From positions 1-51,961 of the forward strand of contig JAKSTU010000014.1 of assembly GCA_024402435.1 (NCBI GenBank): a stretch of DNA of 51,961 bases, given 5' to 3'. The notes beneath the pieces are model-generated. The model saw nothing but the letters and a program-made list of their open reading frames with translations, was not told the DNA's origin and searched no databases. The position numbers and the translations under genes were made by a program. This DNA comes from Treponemataceae bacterium (GTDB lineage: Bacteria > Spirochaetota > Spirochaetia > Treponematales > Treponemataceae). Of the stretch, positions 33,900 to 41,861 are shown piece by piece. Within the stretch, counting starts at the first letter, position 1; each line of letters starts with the position of its first letter.

Positions 33900-34669
33900 A
33901 AAAGCGCGTTATCATCTGTCTGGACGTAAAGGACGGACGAACCACAAAAGGTGTAAAATTTCTCAACAATGTTGACATCGGAGATCCGGTGGAAATGGCG
34001 GCCGAATATTACCGTCAGGGTGTTGACGAACTTGTTTTCTATGACATCATTGCATCTGCCCGCGGACGTGGCCCGATTCTTGAACTTATCAGCAATGTTG
34101 CGAGTCAGGTTTTCATTCCGTTCTGTGTAGGCGGCGGAATCGGCACCATTGATGACATCCGCTCAACAATTCTTGCCGGCGCAGAAAAAGTCAGTCTGAA
34201 CTCTCAGGCTGTAAAACACCCGGAACTGATCAAAGAAGGCGCCCGGATTTTCGGGAACCAGTGCATTGTGTTGGGAATGGATGCAAAAAAAGACCTGACA
34301 ATGCCGAGCGGCTATCAGGTGTACATAAACGGCGGACGTGTTGCAACAGGACTTGATGCTCTTGCATGGGCCGAAGAAGCCGTAAAACTGGGCGCCGGCG
34401 AAATCGTACTCAATTCAATGGACGCTGACGGAACACGCGCCGGCTACGAACTGAATCTTACACGCATGATAAGTGATGCAGTAAGCGTTCCGGTTGTTGC
34501 TTCCGGCGGCGGCGGAACTGTTCAGCACATGGCAGACGTTCTTTCAGGAGCACCTGACGGCGGACACGCTGATGCAGCACTTATTGCAAGCATGGTTCAC
34601 TCAGGTGACTACACGGTAGGCGGAATCAAGACAGAACTGGACAAACTTTCCATTCCTGTCAGGCTTTAA
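33893..34669 (+). CDS. hisF: Imidazole glycerol phosphate synthase, cyclase subunit
   Basis: 258 residues, normal HisF length, a (beta/alpha)8 barrel. It joins PRFAR and ammonia to give imidazole glycerol phosphate plus AICAR. The catalytic Asp pair sits in IICLDVKDGR and VLGMDAKKD; the loop LNSMDADGTRAGYEL and the phosphate site VASGGGGTVQHMADVL are present. Start MLKKRVIICL at 33893 has GGAGG 7 nt upstream, inside hisH. No other his gene is within the window, so this pair is separated from the rest of the histidine pathway, or serves another use of the reaction (AICAR supply). Confidence 0.96.
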   Translation: MLKKRVIICLDVKDGRTTKGVKFLNNVDIGDPVEMAAEYYRQGVDELVFYDIIASARGRGPILELISNVASQVFIPFCVGGGIGTIDDIRSTILAGAEKVSLNSQAVKHPELIKEGARIFGNQCIVLGMDAKKDLTMPSGYQVYINGGRVATGLDALAWAEEAVKLGAGEIVLNSMDADGTRAGYELNLTRMISDAVSVPVVASGGGGTVQHMADVLSGAPDGGHADAALIASMVHSGDYTVGGIKTELDKLSIPVRL

Positions 34670-34674
34670 TTCCA

Positions 34675-34718
34675 ATGCTGAACTGGCTGCAAACTTAATT
34701 CCACAGACAGTTCGGCAT
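34675..34718. other. Stem-loop between convergent hisF and DUF5714-like gene
   Basis: ATGCTGAACTG (34675-34685) pairs with CAGTTCGGCAT (34708-34718) with one wobble, giving an 11-bp stem around a 22-nt loop. No T-run on either side. A weak bidirectional terminator or 3'-end stabiliser is possible. Confidence 0.6.
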
Positions 34719-35020
34719 CAGACATTCCAACCTTGATTCTGCCCTTCATCATTGAAACATAGGCAGACACCCCAGTGCGCGCACTGTGCACCGGGCATTT
34801 TAAGTCCCTGGGTTGTCATCCAGTTCAGTCCTTCTTCAAGATCAATGTCCCCGCCTGCATTTCTGTAAGCCACCAGAAGACATGCTCCGTCAAGCACATG
34901 ATGTTCAGGCCCGTGGATCCGGACAAAATCTTTTTTCGCTACTTCATTGAAGATTTCAACCGGATCTGTTCCCCTGTGTTTTTTGCACTCTTCGGTAATC
35001 AGTCTGGCAATGTTTTCCAT
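34718..35020 (-). CDS. Short DUF5714-like protein, C-terminally truncated
   Basis: 100 residues. The block FVRIHGPEHHVLDGACLLVA with YRNAGGDIDLEEGLNWM and CAHWGVC strongly resembles DUF5714 domains (HGPEHHVLxGAxLL and CGxWGxC signatures with likely metal-binding His and Cys). Function unknown. Full domains continue well past the Cys motif, but here the frame stops 16 residues later; reading the next frame from that point gives about 33 open residues to 34666, so truncation or frameshift is possible. Shine-Dalgarno GAGGAA is 7 nt before the ATG. TTGAGT and AATACT 17 nt apart upstream may be its promoter. Confidence 0.7.
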   Translation of the reverse strand: MENIARLITEECKKHRGTDPVEIFNEVAKKDFVRIHGPEHHVLDGACLLVAYRNAGGDIDLEEGLNWMTTQGLKMPGAQCAHWGVCLCFNDEGQNQGWNV

Positions 35021-35126
35021 TTTCTGTTCCTCACCTTTCCGTTCCTGACAGTATTTTCTGACAACTGCTGAAACTCAAATACATAAGTATAAACAGAAAT
35101 GCAGAGCATTCACAATCCGCAGAATC

Positions 35127-38100
35127 TTACTCAGCTGTATAATCCACCTTCTGGTCCTTGCACCACTGCTCAGCGTAAGAACCCTTGGGAGCGTAGAACT
35201 TCACGTTCTTTTTGTCGAAGGCGTTGTTCTGTATGCTCTTGACAGATGCTGAGAACCGGACAGTCTTCAGGTTGGAATTGGAAGAGAAAACCGTGTAGGC
35301 AATCGTTTCCACTCCCTGGGGAATCACAATCTCCTCAAGGCTTGTCTTATAGAATGCTGACGAATTGATTGTCTTGAGGCTTGAAGGGAAACTGATCTGC
35401 TTCAATGCAGGACATTCGCGGAAGATATTTGCCGGAATTGTTGTTACTCCTTCAGCAATTATAACCTTTGAGAGATTTGTACATCCGAGGAATGCTGCTG
35501 TTACGCTGGTTCCCGCATTTGTACATGATGTTGCCTTGTATGTGACTTTTGTAAGATTTGTACAGTTCTTGAATGCGTCTGCTCCGATTTTTGTAACAGT
35601 AGATGGGATTATGACCTCGCGGATTTCACTGTTACCCGTGTACATTCCGTCCGGAATTGATTTGATTCCTTCTTTGATTGTAAGAACACCGTTGGAAAGC
35701 GCGAATGCACCCGGAACATCGTTTCCATTCTGGATTGCGTATTTCTCCGCATAACTGTCTGAGGGACAGATTACTGTTGCTGATTTAGGCAGTGCGTTTG
35801 CTTCAATAGATTTGATTGTTGCCGGCAAAGTGATTTTCTTGAGCGGCAGTCCGTAGAAACAGTACTCCACAAGAGTCTCAACACCTTCCTCAATCACAAT
35901 CTCTTCAATCGCCTTGTCACCATAGAATGCAGACATCTGGACTTCTTTTACGTTGCCAGGAATTCTTACAGACTTAAGACTGTTCAGGTTTCTGAAAGTC
36001 TGTCTCGGAACTACCTCAACTTTCGGACCGAAAACAAGCTCTTCTACAGGACAGTTCTTGAAAATGTTTACGCTGCTGCTGTTGTTCATCTCCACATTTT
36101 TCGCGTTGAACTGAATCTTCTTCAGGTTAGGGCATCCTTCAAAAGCGCTGTTGCCGATTTTTGTGATGTTCTCACCGATCACGACTTCGCGGATTTCCGC
36201 ATTTCCCTTGAACTTGCTGGCTTCAATTGCTGTAACAGTGCTGCTGAATGTGAGTACACCGTTTTTTATAGTGTATTCAGCGTTGCTCGTTGAAGCATTT
36301 GAAGAATTGTTTGCAGTGCTTGAACTGGTTGAACCACTTGATGAACTGTTTGCAGTGCTTGAACTTATTGTACTGCTTGATGAATTGTTTGCTGTGCTTG
36401 TACTTGTTGAATTAGTTGCAGCGGTGGTAGATGAACTGGAACCATTGTTTGCAGAAGAATTTCTTCCTTCGATTGTAAATCCATTTGCCAATGCCCAGCT
36501 TTCTGCATAAGAACCTGCAGGGCAAACAATCTTTGCAGTTTTCGGGAATGCATTATTTGCGATTGATGTAAGCGAAGAGGACAAAGCAACTTTCTTGAGA
36601 TTTGTAATACCGCCAAATGCTGAGCTTAAAATTTCTTCCACTCCTTCAGGAATTACAACTTCTTCAAGTCCAGATTTATAGAACGCAGAGGAATTTATTT
36701 TTTTGAGACTTGATGGGAAAGTTACTTGTTTCAAAGCAGCACATTCACGGAAAATATTTGCCGGTAAAATTGTTACTCCATCCGCAATTATTAATTGAGA
36801 AAGTTTTGTGCAACCAACAAATGCGGCTGTTACATTATTTCCACCACTTCCGGCACTGGTACATGATGTCGCTTTGTATGTGACCTTTGTAAGATTTGTG
36901 CAGTTCTTGAATGCGCTTCCTCCAATTTTTGTAATTGTTGATGGAATCACGACCTCACGAATCTCTGTGTTGCCCATGTATTTTTCATCGGGGATTGATT
37001 TTATTCCTTCCTTGATTGTGAGCACACCGTTTGAAAGGTTGAACGCACTTGGAACTTCATTTCCATTCTGGAGTGCAAAATCTTCCGCATAAGAATTTGG
37101 AGGACAGATGACCACTGCTGATTTTGGCAATGCATTCGCCTCAATAGATTTTATGGTTGATGGCAGAGTTATTTTTTTAAGAGGCAGTCCGTAGAAACAA
37201 TACTGAACCAAAGTCTCCACTCCCTCTTCAATTACAATTTCCTCTATCGCCTTGTCTCCGTAGAATGCAGACTGCTGAACCTCTTTTACGTTTCCAGGGA
37301 TTATAACAAACTTGAGACTGTTAAGATTTCTGAAAGTCTGTTTTGGAACAACTGTAACCTTTGGTCCAAACACAATTTCTTCAACAGGACAATCCTTGAA
37401 TGTGTTCACGCTGCTGCTGTTGTTCATTTCAACATTGATTGCGTTGAACTGGATTTTCTTTAAATTTGAACATCCCTCAAATGCACTGTTTCCAATTTTC
37501 ACAACGTTTTCGCCAATCACAACTTCACGGATCTCTTTATTTCCTTTGAACATTTCAGCTCTGATTTTTTTAACCTTGCTGTTGAATGTAAGTTTTCCGT
37601 TTGTGATTGTATATTCGTTGGCCATCATAAATCCGTTGTCATATCCCCACTGCTCTACATAGGAATTTTCTGGACAAACGATTGTGACATTGGCAGGGAT
37701 TGCATTATTTGCGATTGATTTAACTGATGCAGGCAGCGAAATTGTTTTTAATTTTGTACAACCGGCAAAGGCATTGGATCCAATTTCTTCAACATAAGGA
37801 GGAATAACAATGGTTTCCAAATTTGTACAATCCTTAAACGCTCTTGCATAAATCGCACGCAAAGAATATGGAAGAGAAATATTTTTAAAATCCTTTCTAT
37901 TCATATACTGCTCTGAAGCAATTGCTCCAGTACATTCAGGAATATACAAAGTATTATTTATTACTTCAGGAACTTTTCGTTTTTCGGCTTTTATTTTTTC
38001 AACCTGCTCGTCAGTAAGTCTGTGAGGTTTCCATGCAGCAAGTTCAGCACCTGTAAGTGGAATGTATTCTCTCAATGCACGGTAATCGCTGGCATAACTG

Positions 38101-41100
38101 ATTGTTGAATTTACGATTGGCTCCCAGAAAACATACCAACCGTTGTCTTTTCCGTACCATCCAAAATCATAATGGACCTCAAGTTTTCCGTTGCGTTTTC
38201 TTGCACCGTCGATTACCCAAACATGAGTTGATGATTTGTCCTCGTTATAAGAATAAATTCTTAAAGGACGTTTTGCCTTCATGTTGCGGATAATCATTTC
38301 TTCCATTTCTTCTTTTGTATTTTCATTAGTTGTCATGGAAGTCAATTTATATGGAAGATGTTCAGCAATTCGTGGCATCTGTCCGCCGCCGTAATGATAG
38401 CTTGTGGAATCATCAAGTCTTTTTTCATCAATAATGATGTGATACCAGAGGAAAGTTTCTGCATCATATTTTGCTTGCTCTGACAAATCTGAACTGTATC
38501 CCTGTGGGAATTTTCTTAAGTCAGGTGTGTAAGCGTCAAAGTCAACATAGTATGTATTTTTTGATGTGGCATAAGCGTGGCTTCCTTTTGGAACAAGTCC
38601 CCAATATTGAGCTATCGTTGCTTCTGCAGCACATTCACAGCCAGAACGTTCGCCGTTTGTGAATCTATTATTTCCACCCAGCTGTCCCCATTTAGTTGTG
38701 ATAAACGGTTCTGAATAAACTTCTGTGACACCAGCGTTTGATGTTACCATTGTTGGGGCAAGTTTGATTTCAGTTTTATATCCTTTTTCCTTAGCCCATG
38801 CCTCTGCAGCGCTTCCTTCCTCACAGATGATTTTTACTGATTTGGAGAATGCGTTGTCCCCGATTGTCTCTACGGTTGAAGGAACATAAACTTCTTTAAG
38901 GCCTATGTTGTAGAATGCATAACCTCCGATTTCCTTTACAGTAGAAGGAATTGTAAAGTTCGTAAGTTTACTGCAGTTCCAGAAAGCACCGTAACCGATT
39001 TCTTCGATTCCTTCAGAAAGTGTTACGTCGGTAAGACTTGCAACATTTCTGAAGATGTGACTCGGAACAACTTTACAAGAAGAAGTGAATACGGCAGTTG
39101 TCAAACTGGTACAACCTTTGAAGGCATCTGTAAAGTTTCTGTCTGTCCATTCACCGTTATAAGTGACTTTTTCAAGGCCTGTACAGTCAAGGAATGTTTT
39201 GCCGATGATGTATTCATTCGCCTTTGAGAATTCCAGCTCCTTGATATTGCTGCATCCTTCAAATGTGAATGATGTTGAGGCATTACCCTTGAAAGTTGAC
39301 GGGAATACAATCTTTTTAATTGACAGATCCTCTTTGTAATCCACACTCAGATATACAGTTCCTTCCGGAATGTAAAGAGTGCCGTTAACAACCGCAGGAA
39401 CTTTACGGGTTTCCTTCTGGATGTTTTTGATCTGCTCACTTGTAAGCCTGAAAGGTTTCCATGCTGTTTTTGCGGCCCCGGTAAGAGGTGTTAAAACTGT
39501 CAGCTGTCTCTCGTCAGAATCATATTTTCTGTAGCCATCAACCTCAGTGTAGTCCTCAATTAAAATAGGAGACCAAAGATCATACCAGCCGTCACAGAGC
39601 CCATTCCATCCAAAGTTAAGATGAACCTGGAATCTGTCCGCCGCAAGTCTTGCGCCGTCAATCACTACCGCATGACTGTAAACACCATCATCTGAATGGA
39701 TTGAGTATATCACAGGTTTCTTGGCTCTGAGGCATTCAATGATTTTGTCCTGGAATTCCTGCTCTGTAAGATTTGTCTGCTTCGCATACCCATAGTAGAA
39801 CCTTTCCACATCTGCAGGAACATGGGCAACGACACGCTTGCTGAATCCATCTGCGTTGACTTCTGCATTTTCCCATGGCTGGTTCAGCATGATCGCACAG
39901 TTATAAAGGAAATTATCAAGTCCTTTCATCTGAGCATCAGTTGCTTTCTCATCATCATAAGTAAGAGGCAGAGTGCTGTACTGTGTGGGGTTTGCGTCAA
40001 AATCGCGCCAATAAACATTCATGCTTGTGGCATAAGACATTGAACCCTCAATAGGAAGTCCAAGATAGTAAAGAATCTGAGCAAGCGCAACCTGATCACA
40101 GCGAGCACCTTCTCTGTTGGGTGAGGACTGCAGTCTGTCTGTGCGCTGGCCCCACTGTGTCTTAAGGAAAGGCTCTGCATAAACTTCGGTGACATCAGCT
40201 TCCGACACCGCATCAGCAGGGACAAGTCTCAGCTCATACTTGTATCCGTTTTTCTTTGCCCATTCCTCTGCCGCACTTCCTTCATCACAGATGATTTTTA
40301 CAGATTTGGAGAAAACTGTGTCCCCAAGTTTCTCTACTGATGCAGGAACATAAACTTCTTTGAGCGATGTTTTATAGAAAGCGTAACTGTCGATTTCTTT
40401 TACAGTGGACGGAATGACAATCCTTTCAATGCTTGTGTCATAGAAAGCACCGTAATTGATGGCTTCAACACCTTCTTCAATTGTCACGTCCTTAACACTC
40501 TTCACCTTCCAGAACATTCCGCTTGGAATAACCTGACAGGTCGAAGTAAACACTGCTGTAGTCAGTTTGCTGCATCCGGTGAATGCATCAGTATAAGCAT
40601 CGTCTGTCCACTTTCCGCCATAAATTATTTTCTCAAGCCTTGTACAGTTAAGGAATGTGTTTTCGGAAAGTCTTTCCATAGCTTCTCCGAATTCAACTTC
40701 CTTAAGATTTACACAGCCTTCAAACAGATTTGTATCTTTAGTGGTTCCCTTGAAAGTTGAAGGGAATACAATCTTCTTGATCTGCTTGTTGTATTTGAAA
40801 TCATCATAATAAAGATATGAAGTTCCTTCCGGGATATAAAGAGTGCCGTTCTCAATCTCAGGGACTTTACGGGTCTCATTCTGAATTTTTCTGATCTGCT
40901 CTGCTGAAAGTTTTTCCGCCTTCCATGCTGTTTTTGCGGCCCCGGTAAGAGGTGTTAAAACTGTCAGCTGTCTCTCGTCAGAATCATATCTTCTGTAGCC
41001 CCCATCCATAGTGGAGTCTTTAATTAAAATAGGAGACCAAAGATCATACCAGCCGTCACAGGTTCCATTCCATCCAAAGTTAATATGAACCTGGAATTTA

Positions 41101-41738
41101 CTGTCGGAAGTTCTTGCAGCATCTATTACAACAGCGTGACTTAGAACTTTATCAGATGAATAAATTGAATACATTACAGGCTGTTTGGCTCTGAGGCATT
41201 CAATGATTTTGTCCTGAAATTCCTGCTCTGTAAGATTTGTATGGTTCGAATAGCCATAATAAAAAGTTTCCACTTCAACAGGAATGTGGGCTTTAACACG
41301 TTTGGAAAACCCTTCCTGATGAATCTCAGCATTTTCCCATGCGTGATTCATCACGATTGCACAGTTGTAAAGGAAATTATCATATTCTTTCATCTGTGCA
41401 TCAGTGGCTTTATCATCATCGAAGGAGAGTGGCAGAGAACTGTACTGTGTGGGGTTTGCATCAAAATCACGCCAGTAGATACCTTTGCTTGTGGAATAAG
41501 ATTTTGAACCTTGAACAGGAATGTCCAGACTGTAAAGAATCTGAGCTAAAGCAACCGGAACACAACTACCACCTTCTCTGTTGGGAGAGAACTGCAGTCT
41601 GTCTATGCGCTGGCCCCACTCTGTCTTTAAAAGCGGCACAGTCACACCGCTTGTATCCAATGCAAAAGCTGAACTGTTCAGAACCAGAACCAATGCCAAG
41701 AACAATCCAATCATTTTTCTCTTGTAAACAGTTTTCAT
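35127..41738 (-). CDS. Giant exported protein: three C10 peptidase domains alternating with LRR_5 blocks
   Basis: 2203 residues with signal peptide (hydrophobic MIGLFLALVLVLNSSAFA). Order: C10 domain 1 (~36-285), LRR (~288-505), C10 domain 2 (~524-775), LRR (~776-995), C10 domain 3 (~1010-1255), LRR (~1262-1755), Ser/Thr/Asn linker (~1759-1820), LRR (~1822-2203). C10 (streptopain-like) features: TEWGQ, nucleophile Cys59 (GGSCVPVALAQI) with His201 and Asn220 (HINFGWNG); Cys547/His689 with HLNFGWNG; Cys1036/His1172 with HYDFGWYG, where Asn is Asp. LRR units have the BspA form (AFxxCxxLxxIxIPxxVxxIG). No sorting signal or prodomain is seen. GGAG precedes the ATG. Predicted secreted or surface cysteine protease/adhesin; activity is inference. 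Confidence 0.9.
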   Translation of the reverse strand: MKTVYKRKMIGLFLALVLVLNSSAFALDTSGVTVPLLKTEWGQRIDRLQFSPNREGGSCVPVALAQILYSLDIPVQGSKSYSTSKGIYWRDFDANPTQYSSLPLSFDDDKATDAQMKEYDNFLYNCAIVMNHAWENAEIHQEGFSKRVKAHIPVEVETFYYGYSNHTNLTEQEFQDKIIECLRAKQPVMYSIYSSDKVLSHAVVIDAARTSDSKFQVHINFGWNGTCDGWYDLWSPILIKDSTMDGGYRRYDSDERQLTVLTPLTGAAKTAWKAEKLSAEQIRKIQNETRKVPEIENGTLYIPEGTSYLYYDDFKYNKQIKKIVFPSTFKGTTKDTNLFEGCVNLKEVEFGEAMERLSENTFLNCTRLEKIIYGGKWTDDAYTDAFTGCSKLTTAVFTSTCQVIPSGMFWKVKSVKDVTIEEGVEAINYGAFYDTSIERIVIPSTVKEIDSYAFYKTSLKEVYVPASVEKLGDTVFSKSVKIICDEGSAAEEWAKKNGYKYELRLVPADAVSEADVTEVYAEPFLKTQWGQRTDRLQSSPNREGARCDQVALAQILYYLGLPIEGSMSYATSMNVYWRDFDANPTQYSTLPLTYDDEKATDAQMKGLDNFLYNCAIMLNQPWENAEVNADGFSKRVVAHVPADVERFYYGYAKQTNLTEQEFQDKIIECLRAKKPVIYSIHSDDGVYSHAVVIDGARLAADRFQVHLNFGWNGLCDGWYDLWSPILIEDYTEVDGYRKYDSDERQLTVLTPLTGAAKTAWKPFRLTSEQIKNIQKETRKVPAVVNGTLYIPEGTVYLSVDYKEDLSIKKIVFPSTFKGNASTSFTFEGCSNIKELEFSKANEYIIGKTFLDCTGLEKVTYNGEWTDRNFTDAFKGCTSLTTAVFTSSCKVVPSHIFRNVASLTDVTLSEGIEEIGYGAFWNCSKLTNFTIPSTVKEIGGYAFYNIGLKEVYVPSTVETIGDNAFSKSVKIICEEGSAAEAWAKEKGYKTEIKLAPTMVTSNAGVTEVYSEPFITTKWGQLGGNNRFTNGERSGCECAAEATIAQYWGLVPKGSHAYATSKNTYYVDFDAYTPDLRKFPQGYSSDLSEQAKYDAETFLWYHIIIDEKRLDDSTSYHYGGGQMPRIAEHLPYKLTSMTTNENTKEEMEEMIIRNMKAKRPLRIYSYNEDKSSTHVWVIDGARKRNGKLEVHYDFGWYGKDNGWYVFWEPIVNSTISYASDYRALREYIPLTGAELAAWKPHRLTDEQVEKIKAEKRKVPEVINNTLYIPECTGAIASEQYMNRKDFKNISLPYSLRAIYARAFKDCTNLETIVIPPYVEEIGSNAFAGCTKLKTISLPASVKSIANNAIPANVTIVCPENSYVEQWGYDNGFMMANEYTITNGKLTFNSKVKKIRAEMFKGNKEIREVVIGENVVKIGNSAFEGCSNLKKIQFNAINVEMNNSSSVNTFKDCPVEEIVFGPKVTVVPKQTFRNLNSLKFVIIPGNVKEVQQSAFYGDKAIEEIVIEEGVETLVQYCFYGLPLKKITLPSTIKSIEANALPKSAVVICPPNSYAEDFALQNGNEVPSAFNLSNGVLTIKEGIKSIPDEKYMGNTEIREVVIPSTITKIGGSAFKNCTNLTKVTYKATSCTSAGSGGNNVTAAFVGCTKLSQLIIADGVTILPANIFRECAALKQVTFPSSLKKINSSAFYKSGLEEVVIPEGVEEILSSAFGGITNLKKVALSSSLTSIANNAFPKTAKIVCPAGSYAESWALANGFTIEGRNSSANNGSSSSTTAATNSTSTSTANNSSSSTISSSTANSSSSGSTSSSTANNSSNASTSNAEYTIKNGVLTFSSTVTAIEASKFKGNAEIREVVIGENITKIGNSAFEGCPNLKKIQFNAKNVEMNNSSSVNIFKNCPVEELVFGPKVEVVPRQTFRNLNSLKSVRIPGNVKEVQMSAFYGDKAIEEIVIEEGVETLVEYCFYGLPLKKITLPATIKSIEANALPKSATVICPSDSYAEKYAIQNGNDVPGAFALSNGVLTIKEGIKSIPDGMYTGNSEIREVIIPSTVTKIGADAFKNCTNLTKVTYKATSCTNAGTSVTAAFLGCTNLSKVIIAEGVTTIPANIFRECPALKQISFPSSLKTINSSAFYKTSLEEIVIPQGVETIAYTVFSSNSNLKTVRFSASVKSIQNNAFDKKNVKFYAPKGSYAEQWCKDQKVDYTAE
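36304..36420 (-). repeat. 39-bp repeat, three copies, encoding Ser/Thr/Asn linker
   Basis: Units at 36304-36342, 36343-36381 and 36382-36420, each 39 bp (13 codons) with high similarity in the first half of each unit (GAATTGTTTGCAGTGCTTG type). They encode part of the linker between the last two LRR blocks of the giant C10/LRR protein. Confidence 0.85.
38706..41633 (-). repeat. Duplicated C10+LRR module, period 1464 bp
   Basis: The first two C10-LRR modules are direct repeats of 488 codons: Cys59/Cys547 and His201/His689 are both 488 apart. A 69-bp stretch is identical at 39457-39525 and 40921-40989, while much of the rest has diverged at DNA level. Confidence 0.9.
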
Positions 41739-41786
41739 AAACTCCTTACTCCTTGTTTCTCATATAAATAAACGTTAACGCTGAGC

Positions 41787-41828
41787 GCCGGCCTGTCCGC
41801 TCTGTCTGACCTGCCAGCCCTGTCCGGC
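41787..41828 (-). other. GC-rich imperfect stem-loop between giant genes
   Basis: GCCGG (41787-41791) and CCGGC (41824-41828) close a loop holding two GGACAGG copies on the minus strand. The 123-bp gap is far more GC-rich than its surroundings; no T-run follows. It is the only notable structure between the two genes besides the ribosome site. Confidence 0.4.
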
Positions 41829-41861
41829 CCGACGCCCATCCTGCAGTAATTCCGAAAAGTT

